Origin: Solobacterium sp. | Lineage (GTDB): Bacteria; Bacillota_I; Bacilli_A; Erysipelotrichales; Erysipelotrichaceae | Direction: 5' to 3' | DNA: 5,107 nucleotides | Assembly (NCBI GenBank): GCA_017514645.1 | Contig: JAFWJP010000068.1 | Coordinates: 1 to 5,107 of the forward strand | In this document: piece by piece, positions 1-5,107 of the stretch | Layout: every line of letters begins with the position of its first letter | How positions within the stretch are numbered: position 1 is the stretch's first letter | The notes under the pieces: model-generated | What the model saw: the letters and a program-made list of their open reading frames with translations, nothing else | Told to the model about the DNA's origin: nothing | Databases searched by the model: none | Made by a program: the position numbers and the translations under genes

Positions 1-107
1 GCAAGGCAAGTGCCTGCATTGAATGCGGTCAGTGTGAAGGCGTCTGCCCTCAGCATCTCCCGATCATCCAGTACCTGAAAGATGTTGCGAAGCATTACGA
101 ACATTAG
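1..107 (+). CDS. Aldo/keto reductase, C-terminal 4Fe-4S end (partial, 5' cut by window)
   Basis: Only the last 34 codons are visible, read from base 3 to the TAG at 105-107; the gene starts before the window. The visible peptide has four cysteines at visible residues 5, 8, 11 and 15 in the pattern CxxCxxCxxxCP, followed by QHLPI and a short amphipathic helix. This is the ferredoxin-like tail found in the predicted oxidoreductases of the aldo/keto reductase family that carry a C-terminal iron-sulfur cluster (COG1453 type). Such proteins have an NAD(P)H-using TIM barrel in front; that part is inferred, not seen. The cluster would pass electrons in the cytoplasm. Its stop lies 26 nt inside the next gene, so the two are probably one operon, and the flavoprotein two genes on is a plausible redox partner. 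Another ferredoxin-domain protein cannot be excluded from so short a piece, but the QHLPI context favours this family. Confidence 0.8.
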   Translation, partial: KASACIECGQCEGVCPQHLPIIQYLKDVAKHYEH

Positions 108-567
108 GCGGCTGCTTGCTGTCTTTGCCGGTTGTCTGGTACTTGCCGGGTGCGCTGCAGGGGAAACGGTGCAGGAACAGCCGGCTGAAGAGGGGGAAAC
201 CGCAGTCGTGATGACGCTGTTGATCAATGATACACCCGTGGAAGTGATCTGGGAGGACAATGACGCAGTCAGTGCCCTGCGTGACCATGTACAGGAGGAA
301 GAACTCCGGATCGATATGTCGATGTACGGTGGGTTTGAACAGGTCGGCACACTTGGCTTTGATGTACCCCGCAGTGACACACGCATCACCACAGAACCCG
401 GTGATATTGTCCTCTATCAGGGAAATCAGATCGTTGTGTTTTACGGATCCAATACCTGGGGGTATACGAAACTCGGTCATATCACGGACAAAAGCGATGA
501 AGAACTGAAACAGCTGCTCGGGAACGGTGATGTGCTCATCGTTCTGTCTGCGGAGGAGGACGCATGA
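82..567 (+). CDS. Lipoprotein with cyclophilin-like domain
   Basis: A 161-residue predicted lipoprotein. Residues 1-10 are basic (R3, R9, R10), residues 11-23 are hydrophobic, and the lipobox LAGC puts the lipidated cysteine at residue 24. An acidic linker follows (about 25-42), so the domain should sit outside the membrane. Residues about 45-158 match the cyclophilin-like fold family (Cyclophil_like2 type): YGGFEQVG at 82-89, PRSD at 96-99, then [14 protein letters not shown] and [14 protein letters not shown] up to 132. These proteins are small beta-barrels of unclear biochemical role, often encoded beside or fused to flavodoxins, and prolyl isomerase activity should not be assumed. The ATG at 82 is chosen because an in-frame TGA lies at 76-78 and the signal peptide needs this N-terminus; TTG at 85 is the only close alternative. 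No good Shine-Dalgarno site precedes it, so initiation is probably coupled to the upstream gene, which it overlaps by 26 nt. It overlaps the next gene by 4 nt. Confidence 0.87.
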   Translation: MLRSITNIRRLLAVFAGCLVLAGCAAGETVQEQPAEEGETAVVMTLLINDTPVEVIWEDNDAVSALRDHVQEEELRIDMSMYGGFEQVGTLGFDVPRSDTRITTEPGDIVLYQGNQIVVFYGSNTWGYTKLGHITDKSDEELKQLLGNGDVLIVLSAEEDA

Positions 568-1088
568 AGATTCTGGTACTGAACGGAAGCCCGCATAAAG
601 ACGGAGCTACAGCAGATATGGTACAGGCGTTTATCAAAGGCGCAGAGGAAGCGGGGCATACAGTCAGTGTATTCCGGACAGCTTTCATGAATGTTCATGG
701 CTGCCTGGCCTGTGAATACTGCCGTACACAGGAAAAGGGCATCTGTGTCCAGAAGGATGATATGCAGGACATTTATCCGGCTGTTCTTTCTTCTGATATG
801 ATCGTCTTTGCGTCACCGGTCTACTACTTTACACTGTCTTCACAGCTGCACGCAGTGATCCAGCGTACTTATTCGATCGATATACCGGCAAATGTCCGGC
901 AGACCGCTTTGATCCTCAGTTCAGGCAGTCCGTTTGTCTACGGTCCGGCAATCGAAGCGTATTATCAGTCCATCGTTGAATACTGGGGTGTCCGCAATGC
1001 CGGTATCTTTACGGCAAACGGCAAACAGAACAAGTCTGAAGCGAAACGTCAGGAACTCTACGAATTCGGCAGAAGCCTGAAAGACTGA
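564..1088 (+). CDS. Flavodoxin-fold NAD(P)H oxidoreductase / iron-sulfur flavoprotein-like
   Basis: A 174-residue cytoplasmic protein of the flavodoxin / NADPH-dependent FMN reductase superfamily. The N-terminal beta strand and FMN phosphate loop are at residues 3-16 (ILVLNGSPHKDGAT), and the second flavin-side motif SPVYYFTLSSQL is at 84-95. Between them is GCLACEYC (46-53) followed by GICVQKDDM (59-67). The cysteines C47, C50, C53 and C61 give CX2CX2CX7C, which fits the compact cysteine motif that holds a 4Fe-4S cluster in archaeal iron-sulfur flavoprotein (Isf). The protein may therefore carry FMN plus a cluster; many relatives are annotated only as flavodoxin family protein or NAD(P)H-dependent oxidoreductase. 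It starts with ATGA overlapping the stop of the lipoprotein gene, with a strong site GGAGGAGG at 552-559 close upstream. With the Fe-S aldo/keto reductase two genes up it forms a plausible electron-transfer set. The substrate is unknown. Confidence 0.88.
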   Translation: MKILVLNGSPHKDGATADMVQAFIKGAEEAGHTVSVFRTAFMNVHGCLACEYCRTQEKGICVQKDDMQDIYPAVLSSDMIVFASPVYYFTLSSQLHAVIQRTYSIDIPANVRQTALILSSGSPFVYGPAIEAYYQSIVEYWGVRNAGIFTANGKQNKSEAKRQELYEFGRSLKD

Positions 1089-1113
1089 AAAACCGGGGTT
1101 TTTCCGCCCCGGT
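1088..1113 (-). terminator. Rho-independent terminator of cca
   Basis: The stem ACCGGGG (1092-1098) pairs with CCCCGGT (1107-1113) around an 8-nt loop. Read on the minus strand the hairpin is followed by a T tract (complement of the A run 1088-1092), while on the plus strand the bases after it (atcctaag) hold no T tract. It therefore serves transcripts of cca, whose stop is at 1117-1119, just before the hairpin. Confidence 0.75.
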
Positions 1114-1116
1114 ATC

Positions 1117-2313
1117 CTAAGCGCCCTGACCGGCGCTTTTTCGTACTTCCTCCAGCAGTGATTCCCTGTTATTTTTACAGCGTTCTTCCATGACAGCGTT
1201 GATGAGATGATCCAGCATGACGGAGATTTCTTTTCCCCGCAGCCCTTCCTTTACCAGATCGCTGCCGTTGACAGCCAGCTGCGTCAGACTCACACAATCC
1301 CCGTTTTCCCGGATTTCCCGGGCAATGCGTTCGAGTTCATCCTTCTTTTCATAGCAGTCCGCAGCAGTCCGGTACGCCAGATAATCACTGAATCTGTCCT
1401 TCAGAAGATACATTGCTTTCTGTACATCGATCTTTGTTTCCAGAGGCAGGCTGCGGTATTTCTGCAGAACGAGTACCGTGTCCCGTACAGCACCGGATAC
1501 TTTGAGATCATCCAGCGTGCGCTGATCGGTTTCTGTGTGGTTCAGCAGAACTGCCAGACGGACAGGAAAGGTTCTCTCACTCCGGTCAATGCACGATACG
1601 GTATTCTCCCATGCCGTATCGTTCTTCAACTGCGGCAGAATGACCTCCATGAGAGAACGATAGGGGTCAAGAACCGAAGCGGCGTATTGTCCTGTCAGCA
1701 GTCTTTCCAGTTCCGCTTCGATTCTTTCCGCGGATACGTAACGCAGATCATCTTTCTTTGCCAGAACGGCTTCTGCAGTCTTCTCTTCGATCCGGAAACC
1801 AAGCTGTGCCGCAAAGCGCACAGCCCTTAGTATACGCAGTGCGTCCTCGTTGAAACGTTCCGAAGGATCGTTGACACTGCGTATGATTCCTGCCTTCAGA
1901 TCATCCAGCCCATGGAAATGATCGGTGATCCCGGTATCCGGATGATAGGCGAGAGCGTTGATCGTAAAATCCCTGCGGGCGCAGTCATCCTTCAATGTGC
2001 GGGCAAATGCGACGTGGTCCGGGTGCCGGTGATCCCGGTAGGCGCTTTCGGTACGGAAGGTCGTGATCTCCAGCGGACGATGATCGCTGATCAAAGTCAC
2101 GGTACCGTGCTTGATTCCGGTGTCGATGATCTGCGCATCACGGAATACATCGTGGACCTGCTCCGGCAGAGCACTCGTTGTAAGGTCGTAATCATGGACC
2201 GGACATCCTAAAAGAGCGTCACGGACACAGCCGCCGACACAGTAGACTTCATAGCCGGCATCCGTCAGCCTGCGCATCGGAGCCAGTACATAATCAGGCA
2301 GAATCATCGTCAT
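1117..2313 (-). CDS. cca: CCA tRNA nucleotidyltransferase (class II)
   Basis: A 398-residue enzyme that adds or repairs the 3'-terminal CCA of tRNAs from CTP and ATP without a nucleic acid template. The polymerase-beta-like head is clear: VGGCVRDALLG at 26-36, the metal-binding HDYDL with D41 and D43, GIKHGT at 66-71, and RRDFTINAL at 113-121. Residues 153-167 (RFNEDALRILRAVRF) contain the nucleotide-templating EDxxR motif at E156, D157 and R160, and SAERIEAEL at 194-202 belongs to the neck. The rest is the helical body and tail that hold tRNA. The length is close to Bacillus-type enzymes, and no HD domain follows. These motifs favour a CCA-adding enzyme over the related poly(A) polymerase, though an A-only or CC-only enzyme cannot be fully excluded. 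The ATG at 2313 is chosen because TAA stands three codons upstream; ATG at 2307 (codon 3) is an alternative. Neither has a Shine-Dalgarno site, and a TATAAT box is only 8 nt upstream, so the mRNA may be leaderless. It is divergent from ispF. Confidence 0.95.
   Translation of the reverse strand: MTMILPDYVLAPMRRLTDAGYEVYCVGGCVRDALLGCPVHDYDLTTSALPEQVHDVFRDAQIIDTGIKHGTVTLISDHRPLEITTFRTESAYRDHRHPDHVAFARTLKDDCARRDFTINALAYHPDTGITDHFHGLDDLKAGIIRSVNDPSERFNEDALRILRAVRFAAQLGFRIEEKTAEAVLAKKDDLRYVSAERIEAELERLLTGQYAASVLDPYRSLMEVILPQLKNDTAWENTVSCIDRSERTFPVRLAVLLNHTETDQRTLDDLKVSGAVRDTVLVLQKYRSLPLETKIDVQKAMYLLKDRFSDYLAYRTAADCYEKKDELERIAREIRENGDCVSLTQLAVNGSDLVKEGLRGKEISVMLDHLINAVMEERCKNNRESLLEEVRKSAGQGA
1119..1141 (+). 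terminator. Rho-independent terminator of the redox operon, inside the 3' end of cca
   Basis: The stem AAGCGCC (1119-1125) pairs with GGCGCTT (1132-1138) around a 6-nt loop and runs into a T tract ending at 1141. In the plus direction it ends the operon whose last stop is at 1088. The stem occupies the last codons and the stop of the opposing cca gene, so the sequence does double duty. No energy was computed. Confidence 0.72.
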
Positions 2314-2330
2314 ATGATATTATTATAGAC
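2295..2330 (+). promoter_or_regulatory. Predicted extended -10 promoter of ispF
   Basis: TGATATTAT at 2315-2323 is an extended -10 element (TGn plus TATTAT, one mismatch to TATAAT). The -35 region at 2295-2300 (caggca) is poor, as is usual for this promoter class, and lies within cca. The expected start near 2330 gives a leader of about 47 nt ending in AGGAGG at 2363-2368, 8 nt before the ispF ATG. It overlaps the cca -10 box on the other strand. Confidence 0.45.
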
Positions 2331-2351
2331 AAGAGACAACGTTTTTGACAT
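2314..2351 (-). promoter_or_regulatory. Predicted cca promoter, probably giving a leaderless mRNA
   Basis: On the minus strand a perfect TATAAT lies at 2327-2322. An ATGTCA at 2351-2346 matches four of six bases of the -35 consensus with an 18-nt spacer. Transcription would start 6-8 nt past the -10 box, which is at or next to the cca ATG at 2313. This is prediction from consensus only. Confidence 0.55.
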
Positions 2352-2376
2352 CAGGCTCATTCAGGAGGAAAACAAT

Positions 2377-2859
2377 ATGAGAATCGGACAGTCATCAGAT
2401 ATTCATCGGTTCGGTGAAAACCGGAAGCTGGTGATCGGCGGAGTGGAGATTCCCTTTGAGAAAGGACTGGTCGGTCACAGTGACGCAGATGCACTGACAC
2501 ATGCAGTGGCAGAGGCGGTGCTCGGAGCTATGGGTCTTGGTGATCTTGGACACTGGTTCCCGGATACGGACCCGAAATGGGAAGGTGTCAATTCCCAGAT
2601 CATTCTGCAGGCAGTGGGACGGATCATGGCGGAACATGGCTATCATATCGGCAACGTGGATTGTCTGATCATGATCGAGCGGCCGAAGATGGCACCGCAC
2701 ATCGGACAGATGAAGCAGAACTTTGCGGCAGCCCTGGAATGTGATCCGGAACGGATCAATGTCAAAGCGACCCGCGGGGAAGGACTCGGCTTTGTCGGAC
2801 GCGGGGAAGGCGTACTGGCCCAGGCAGTCGTACTGCTGGAGGAAAACACCGGGGAATGA
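2377..2859 (+). CDS. ispF: 2-C-methyl-D-erythritol 2,4-cyclodiphosphate synthase
   Basis: A 160-residue enzyme, full length for the family. It converts CDP-methylerythritol 2-phosphate to MEcPP with release of CMP, in the MEP pathway to isoprenoid precursors, and works as a cytoplasmic homotrimer with a divalent metal. The metal ligands D8, H10 (SDIHRF) and H42 (in DADALTHA) sit at the same numbers as in E. coli IspF. GHSDADALTHA is at 33-43, GDLGHWFPDTDP at 55-66, IMIERPKMAPH at 98-108 and GLGFVGRGEG at 136-145. The cytidine-side loop reads KATRGE at 130-135 where most members have KATT followed by one variable residue and E, so the second threonine is replaced by arginine. The start is supported by AGGAGG at 2363-2368 with 8-nt spacing. 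The gene is alone: no ispD or other MEP gene is beside it, and the divergent cca is not functionally linked. A terminator follows directly. Confidence 0.96.
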   Translation: MRIGQSSDIHRFGENRKLVIGGVEIPFEKGLVGHSDADALTHAVAEAVLGAMGLGDLGHWFPDTDPKWEGVNSQIILQAVGRIMAEHGYHIGNVDCLIMIERPKMAPHIGQMKQNFAAALECDPERINVKATRGEGLGFVGRGEGVLAQAVVLLEENTGE

Positions 2860-2890
2860 AAGAACCCAGTTGATTCAGCTGGGTTTGTTT
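2859..2890. terminator. Bidirectional terminator between ispF and the nucleoside hydrolase gene
   Basis: The stem AACCCAG (2863-2869) pairs with CTGGGTT (2879-2885), and can extend by a U-G and a U-A pair into a 5-nt loop. In the plus direction it runs into TTTGTTT after ispF. On the minus strand the downstream bases read TTCTTT, so it can also end the hydrolase operon. The plus-strand tail touches the hydrolase stop codon at 2889-2891. Confidence 0.8.
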
Positions 2891-3812
2891 ATGCGTCCAG
2901 AAGATCGATCGCTTCCCGGAACCGGGCATTCAGGAACGCTTTGTCTGCTTTCATCAATGTATGAATATGTCCGCCTTCGCACGGATCAATGACCGTCATG
3001 CCGCGGGTATACGCACCGTCCGGCACAACATGGCACGTACCATCAAATCCCTCAAAACGCTCAGGATACAGCAGATACATGATCGTTGCCAGATCAAACA
3101 CCGTGAATTCACTCCATCCGCGCTGTCTGCCGTAGCCGGCAAAGAAGTTCATCAGTCCGCCGCAGAGCTGCGCGGTCTTTGTCTTTTTGTTCTGCCAGTA
3201 ACGGATATCTTCTTCATTGACGATACAGTAGTCGCAGACCTCCAGCGGTGCAATGACAACACGTACACCGGAACGCATTACAGCTTCTGCAGCGTGAGGA
3301 TCTGCGTAGATGTTGAACTCTGAGCGGGCAAGCATATTGCCGCGGCAGACAGAACCGCCCATGATCACGATTTCTTCGATCTTTTCCTTTACTTCGGGAT
3401 ATGCCAGCAGTAACAGTGCGATATTGGTCAGCGGTGCCAGTGCAGCGATCGTAACCTTTTCCGTGCTGTTCATGATGGCATTCTTCATGAATTCCACGGC
3501 ACCTTCCGGGACAGGGAGGAACCCGGGCTCCGGAAAGTCAAACCCATCCAGGCCGGTCTTTCCATGCGCATCCTGCGGTTCCGGATCCAGGATCAGTGCA
3601 CTTTCCGATCCCATGGCGACAGGAATGTCCGTTCTGCCCAGATAGGTCAGCGTACGCAGCAGATTGTCCGTTACCTGACGCATATGGTTGTTTCCGGCAA
3701 CTGTAGTGATACCCAGAAGTTCAAAGGCTTCCGGGTGGGCGAGTGTCATGAGGATGGCCATGATATCATCGTGGCCGGGATCGCAGTCGATCAGCAGTTT
3801 TCTTTTTTTCAT
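2889..3812 (-). CDS. Nucleoside hydrolase (IUNH family)
   Basis: A 307-residue cytoplasmic enzyme, expected to split the N-glycosidic bond of a ribonucleoside or related ribosyl compound into base and ribose. The calcium and ribose site DCDPGHDD is at residues 9-16, AGNN at about 39-42, HGKTGLDG at 83-90, APLTNIA at 126-132, and SEFNIYADPHAA at 164-175 with E165, N167 and D171. The C-terminal calcium aspartate is D240. The residue before it, often the histidine that protonates the leaving base in IU-type enzymes, is F239 (VFDLA). This may mean a different base preference or another way of activating the leaving group; I cannot assign the substrate. The start at 3812 is chosen because AAGGA at 3825-3821 lies 8 nt upstream and the protein then begins MKKRKLL just before the first strand. 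ATGs at 3836 and 3821 are in frame but lack a ribosome site. The gene starts 5 nt after the upstream hydrolase stop, so the two are one operon. Confidence 0.92.
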   Translation of the reverse strand: MKKRKLLIDCDPGHDDIMAILMTLAHPEAFELLGITTVAGNNHMRQVTDNLLRTLTYLGRTDIPVAMGSESALILDPEPQDAHGKTGLDGFDFPEPGFLPVPEGAVEFMKNAIMNSTEKVTIAALAPLTNIALLLLAYPEVKEKIEEIVIMGGSVCRGNMLARSEFNIYADPHAAEAVMRSGVRVVIAPLEVCDYCIVNEEDIRYWQNKKTKTAQLCGGLMNFFAGYGRQRGWSEFTVFDLATIMYLLYPERFEGFDGTCHVVPDGAYTRGMTVIDPCEGGHIHTLMKADKAFLNARFREAIDLLDA

Positions 3813-3817
3813 AATGA

Positions 3818-5107
3818 TCATCCTTGATAATTGCATGCAATCAATGTAAGCGGATTGTTAGAGGCATTGCCAATGCTCAGGGAACCGCGTTCCTCTGAAC
3901 GTTCCGGCAGAGTGAAGGTCTGATTTCCAGCATGTACCGTATTCGTACAGCGGATAAATGATATGGTCGTTTCTGTATCAGCCGGTAATGTTCCAAGCAG
4001 GGTTTCCTTCATTTCATCATCATGAAGATGGTATGAATACAGTTCCTGTCCTCTGAGGTGAATACCGGTATGTCTTCTTACACCTGTAAAGGACCAGCTG
4101 AAGAGGAAGTCGGTATCCTTGTCAGCCTGTACGGTCAGTTCTGCGTACTGATACAGTGTATCCGGTCCGCTGAAATTGACGGCGCTGTGCGGTTCCAGTA
4201 TGACACCGTCTTCTCCTTTGTGTGCATTTCCTTCATGTATGAGCAGACCGGAAAGACCGTAGCGACGTACCAGTCCGATATCGGTTCCCCAGTCCTCCGT
4301 GCAGGTCCTGCGGAAATCCATCTCCGCATGCGGATGCTTTTCGATCCGGAAATCCGTCATCCGGAACAATGTACGTTCTGTATAGGCACTGCATTCCACA
4401 AGCAGACCTGTTTCCAGAATCGGCATCATTCCTTCCGGAATGCTCCAGACGATCGTTCCGGCCTGTGTCTTTTCCCCGAAGAGATAGTTTTCCGCATAGT
4501 CTTTGATATACGGCGTGAAGGACAGCGGAAGATCCCGGTCATTCTCAATGCAGAAGGTTACCGTATCACCAGGTTCCAGAATCCCGCTGAACTGCGGCTC
4601 ATATCTGACATCGTAGACATCCTGCGGGCGGAAATAGGTCTGTTTCCGCAGGAAGAAGTGCTCATTCTCCAGCATCCGGTCCAGAATGATGCGAAGCTCA
4701 CCGTGCCGGGCATCCAGCCGCACAGCGTGATCGGCATTCTCATCGGCTTTGAATCCGTTTGACGCATACGGAAGAGCAAACGGCGATACCGGTCCGTTCG
4801 GAAGACCGTGCAGTCTGCGCGCTGTTACGGTAAACCAGAAGGCAGTGCCGGACACTGTCTGGATATTCTTTGTGCCGATCGCTGAACTGAACAGCAGAAT
4901 ATCATTGAACGGTGTGATCCATTTTTCATCGATGCCTTCCAGTCCGACCATCATACCCATGATCGCACCGACATTGCCGAGATTGCAGTCCGTGTCGCAT
5001 CCCGCTTCCGCAATCAGCCTCAGCGTTTCATCAAAATCATTGTATCCGTAGAGCATTCCGTACAGCATGATCGCAGTATTCGGAAGGATATGGCAGACAC
5101 CGGGATA
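3818..5107 (-). CDS. ADP-ribosylglycohydrolase-family protein with long C-terminal extension (5' end outside window)
   Basis: The frame is open through the right edge, so the 429 visible residues are a C-terminal part; the ATG at 5068 is internal. Visible residues 1-80 match the end of the all-helical ADP-ribosylglycohydrolase (ARH / DraG) fold. HILPNTAIMLYGMLYG is followed by a helix and then GCDTDCNLGNVGAIMG at about 36-51, where D38 and D40 correspond to the metal-binding aspartates of the GxDTD motif. These enzymes remove ADP-ribose or cleave related ribosyl N-glycosides. From about residue 103 to 429 lies an extension that the ARH fold does not need. It is rich in alternating beta patterns, with a stretch near 170-205 (LEPGDTVTFCIEN) and another near 315-429 (YAELTVQADKDTDFLFSWSF, later LSIGNASNNPLTLIA) that resemble beta-sandwich modules. 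Their role is unknown; sugar or ligand binding is a guess. No export signal can be judged without the N-terminus. The nucleoside hydrolase follows after 5 nt, which points to a shared catabolic or salvage role. Confidence 0.82.
   Translation of the reverse strand, partial: YPGVCHILPNTAIMLYGMLYGYNDFDETLRLIAEAGCDTDCNLGNVGAIMGMMVGLEGIDEKWITPFNDILLFSSAIGTKNIQTVSGTAFWFTVTARRLHGLPNGPVSPFALPYASNGFKADENADHAVRLDARHGELRIILDRMLENEHFFLRKQTYFRPQDVYDVRYEPQFSGILEPGDTVTFCIENDRDLPLSFTPYIKDYAENYLFGEKTQAGTIVWSIPEGMMPILETGLLVECSAYTERTLFRMTDFRIEKHPHAEMDFRRTCTEDWGTDIGLVRRYGLSGLLIHEGNAHKGEDGVILEPHSAVNFSGPDTLYQYAELTVQADKDTDFLFSWSFTGVRRHTGIHLRGQELYSYHLHDDEMKETLLGTLPADTETTISFIRCTNTVHAGNQTFTLPERSEERGSLSIGNASNNPLTLIACNYQG

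Noticed and set aside
1207..1830. Plus-strand open frame of 207 codons
   Set aside because: It is antisense to cca, whose motifs are unmistakable, and it shows no family features of its own.
2345..2350. TTGACA as the -35 box of a plus-strand ispF promoter
   Set aside because: A matching -10 box would fall on the ribosome site and start codon of ispF (about 2368-2379), and the sequence there does not fit.
3803..3809. Run of seven A on the coding strand just after the nucleoside hydrolase start, as a slippage site
   Set aside because: Lys-rich AAA codons right after a start are common, and the reading frame is intact with no sign of a needed shift.
3813..3836. Longer N-terminus for the nucleoside hydrolase from ATG at 3836 or 3821
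   Set aside because: Neither ATG has a ribosome site, while AAGGA at 3825-3821 is ideally spaced for ATG at 3812, and family members start just before the first strand.
4058..4762. Plus-strand open frame of 234 codons
   Set aside because: It lies wholly opposite the ADP-ribosylglycohydrolase gene, has no recognisable domain or good ribosome site, and its composition is that of an antisense shadow.
5066..5068. ATG as start of the ADP-ribosylglycohydrolase-family gene
   Set aside because: The frame stays open to the window edge and the 13 codons before it already match the ARH fold, so this Met is internal.
1..5107. CRISPR array, insertion sequence, tRNA, riboswitch or direct-repeat cluster
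   Set aside because: I saw no regularly spaced repeats, transposase-like frames, inverted-repeat ends or tRNA-like cloverleaf, and the intergenic gaps are too short for a typical riboswitch.

Overview
The window looks like an ordinary chromosomal segment of a low-to-mid GC Gram-positive anaerobe (Bacillota). An Erysipelotrichia- or Clostridia-like gut organism is my guess from gene content; nothing here fixes the genus. The signs are strong purine-rich Shine-Dalgarno sites, a lipobox lipoprotein, a class II CCA-adding enzyme of Bacillus type, an MEP-pathway isoprenoid gene, and iron-sulfur flavin redox proteins. I found no mobile element, CRISPR array, rRNA, tRNA or phage gene.

Layout. Positions 1-1088 (+) hold the end of a redox operon: the ferredoxin-like tail of an aldo/keto reductase, a lipoprotein with a cyclophilin-like domain, and a small flavodoxin-fold protein with a compact cysteine cluster. 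The genes overlap (26 nt, then 4 nt), so they are probably co-transcribed and translationally coupled. Facing them on the minus strand is cca (1117-2313). Two strand-specific hairpins sit at this convergent junction, one of them inside the 3' end of cca. A roughly 60-bp divergent promoter region separates cca from ispF (2377-2859, +). A two-way terminator then separates ispF from a minus-strand operon that runs in from beyond the right edge. That operon holds an ADP-ribosylglycohydrolase-family protein with a long C-terminal extension (3818 to the edge) followed 5 nt later by a nucleoside hydrolase (2889-3812).

How the parts fit. The left operon is likely an electron-transfer module, with an Fe-S aldo/keto reductase and an Fe-S flavoprotein in the cytoplasm and a membrane-anchored cyclophilin-like partner outside. 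cca matures tRNA 3' ends and ispF makes MEcPP for isoprenoids; both are housekeeping genes and unrelated to each other. The right operon pairs two N-glycosidic-bond hydrolases, which suggests salvage of ribosylated compounds. The points most worth a second look are a nucleoside hydrolase with Phe where many relatives carry a catalytic His, the ADP-ribosylglycohydrolase with a roughly 325-residue beta-rich tail, an apparently leaderless cca transcript, and an unusual substitution in the IspF nucleotide-binding loop. I did not find a clear new multi-gene system.
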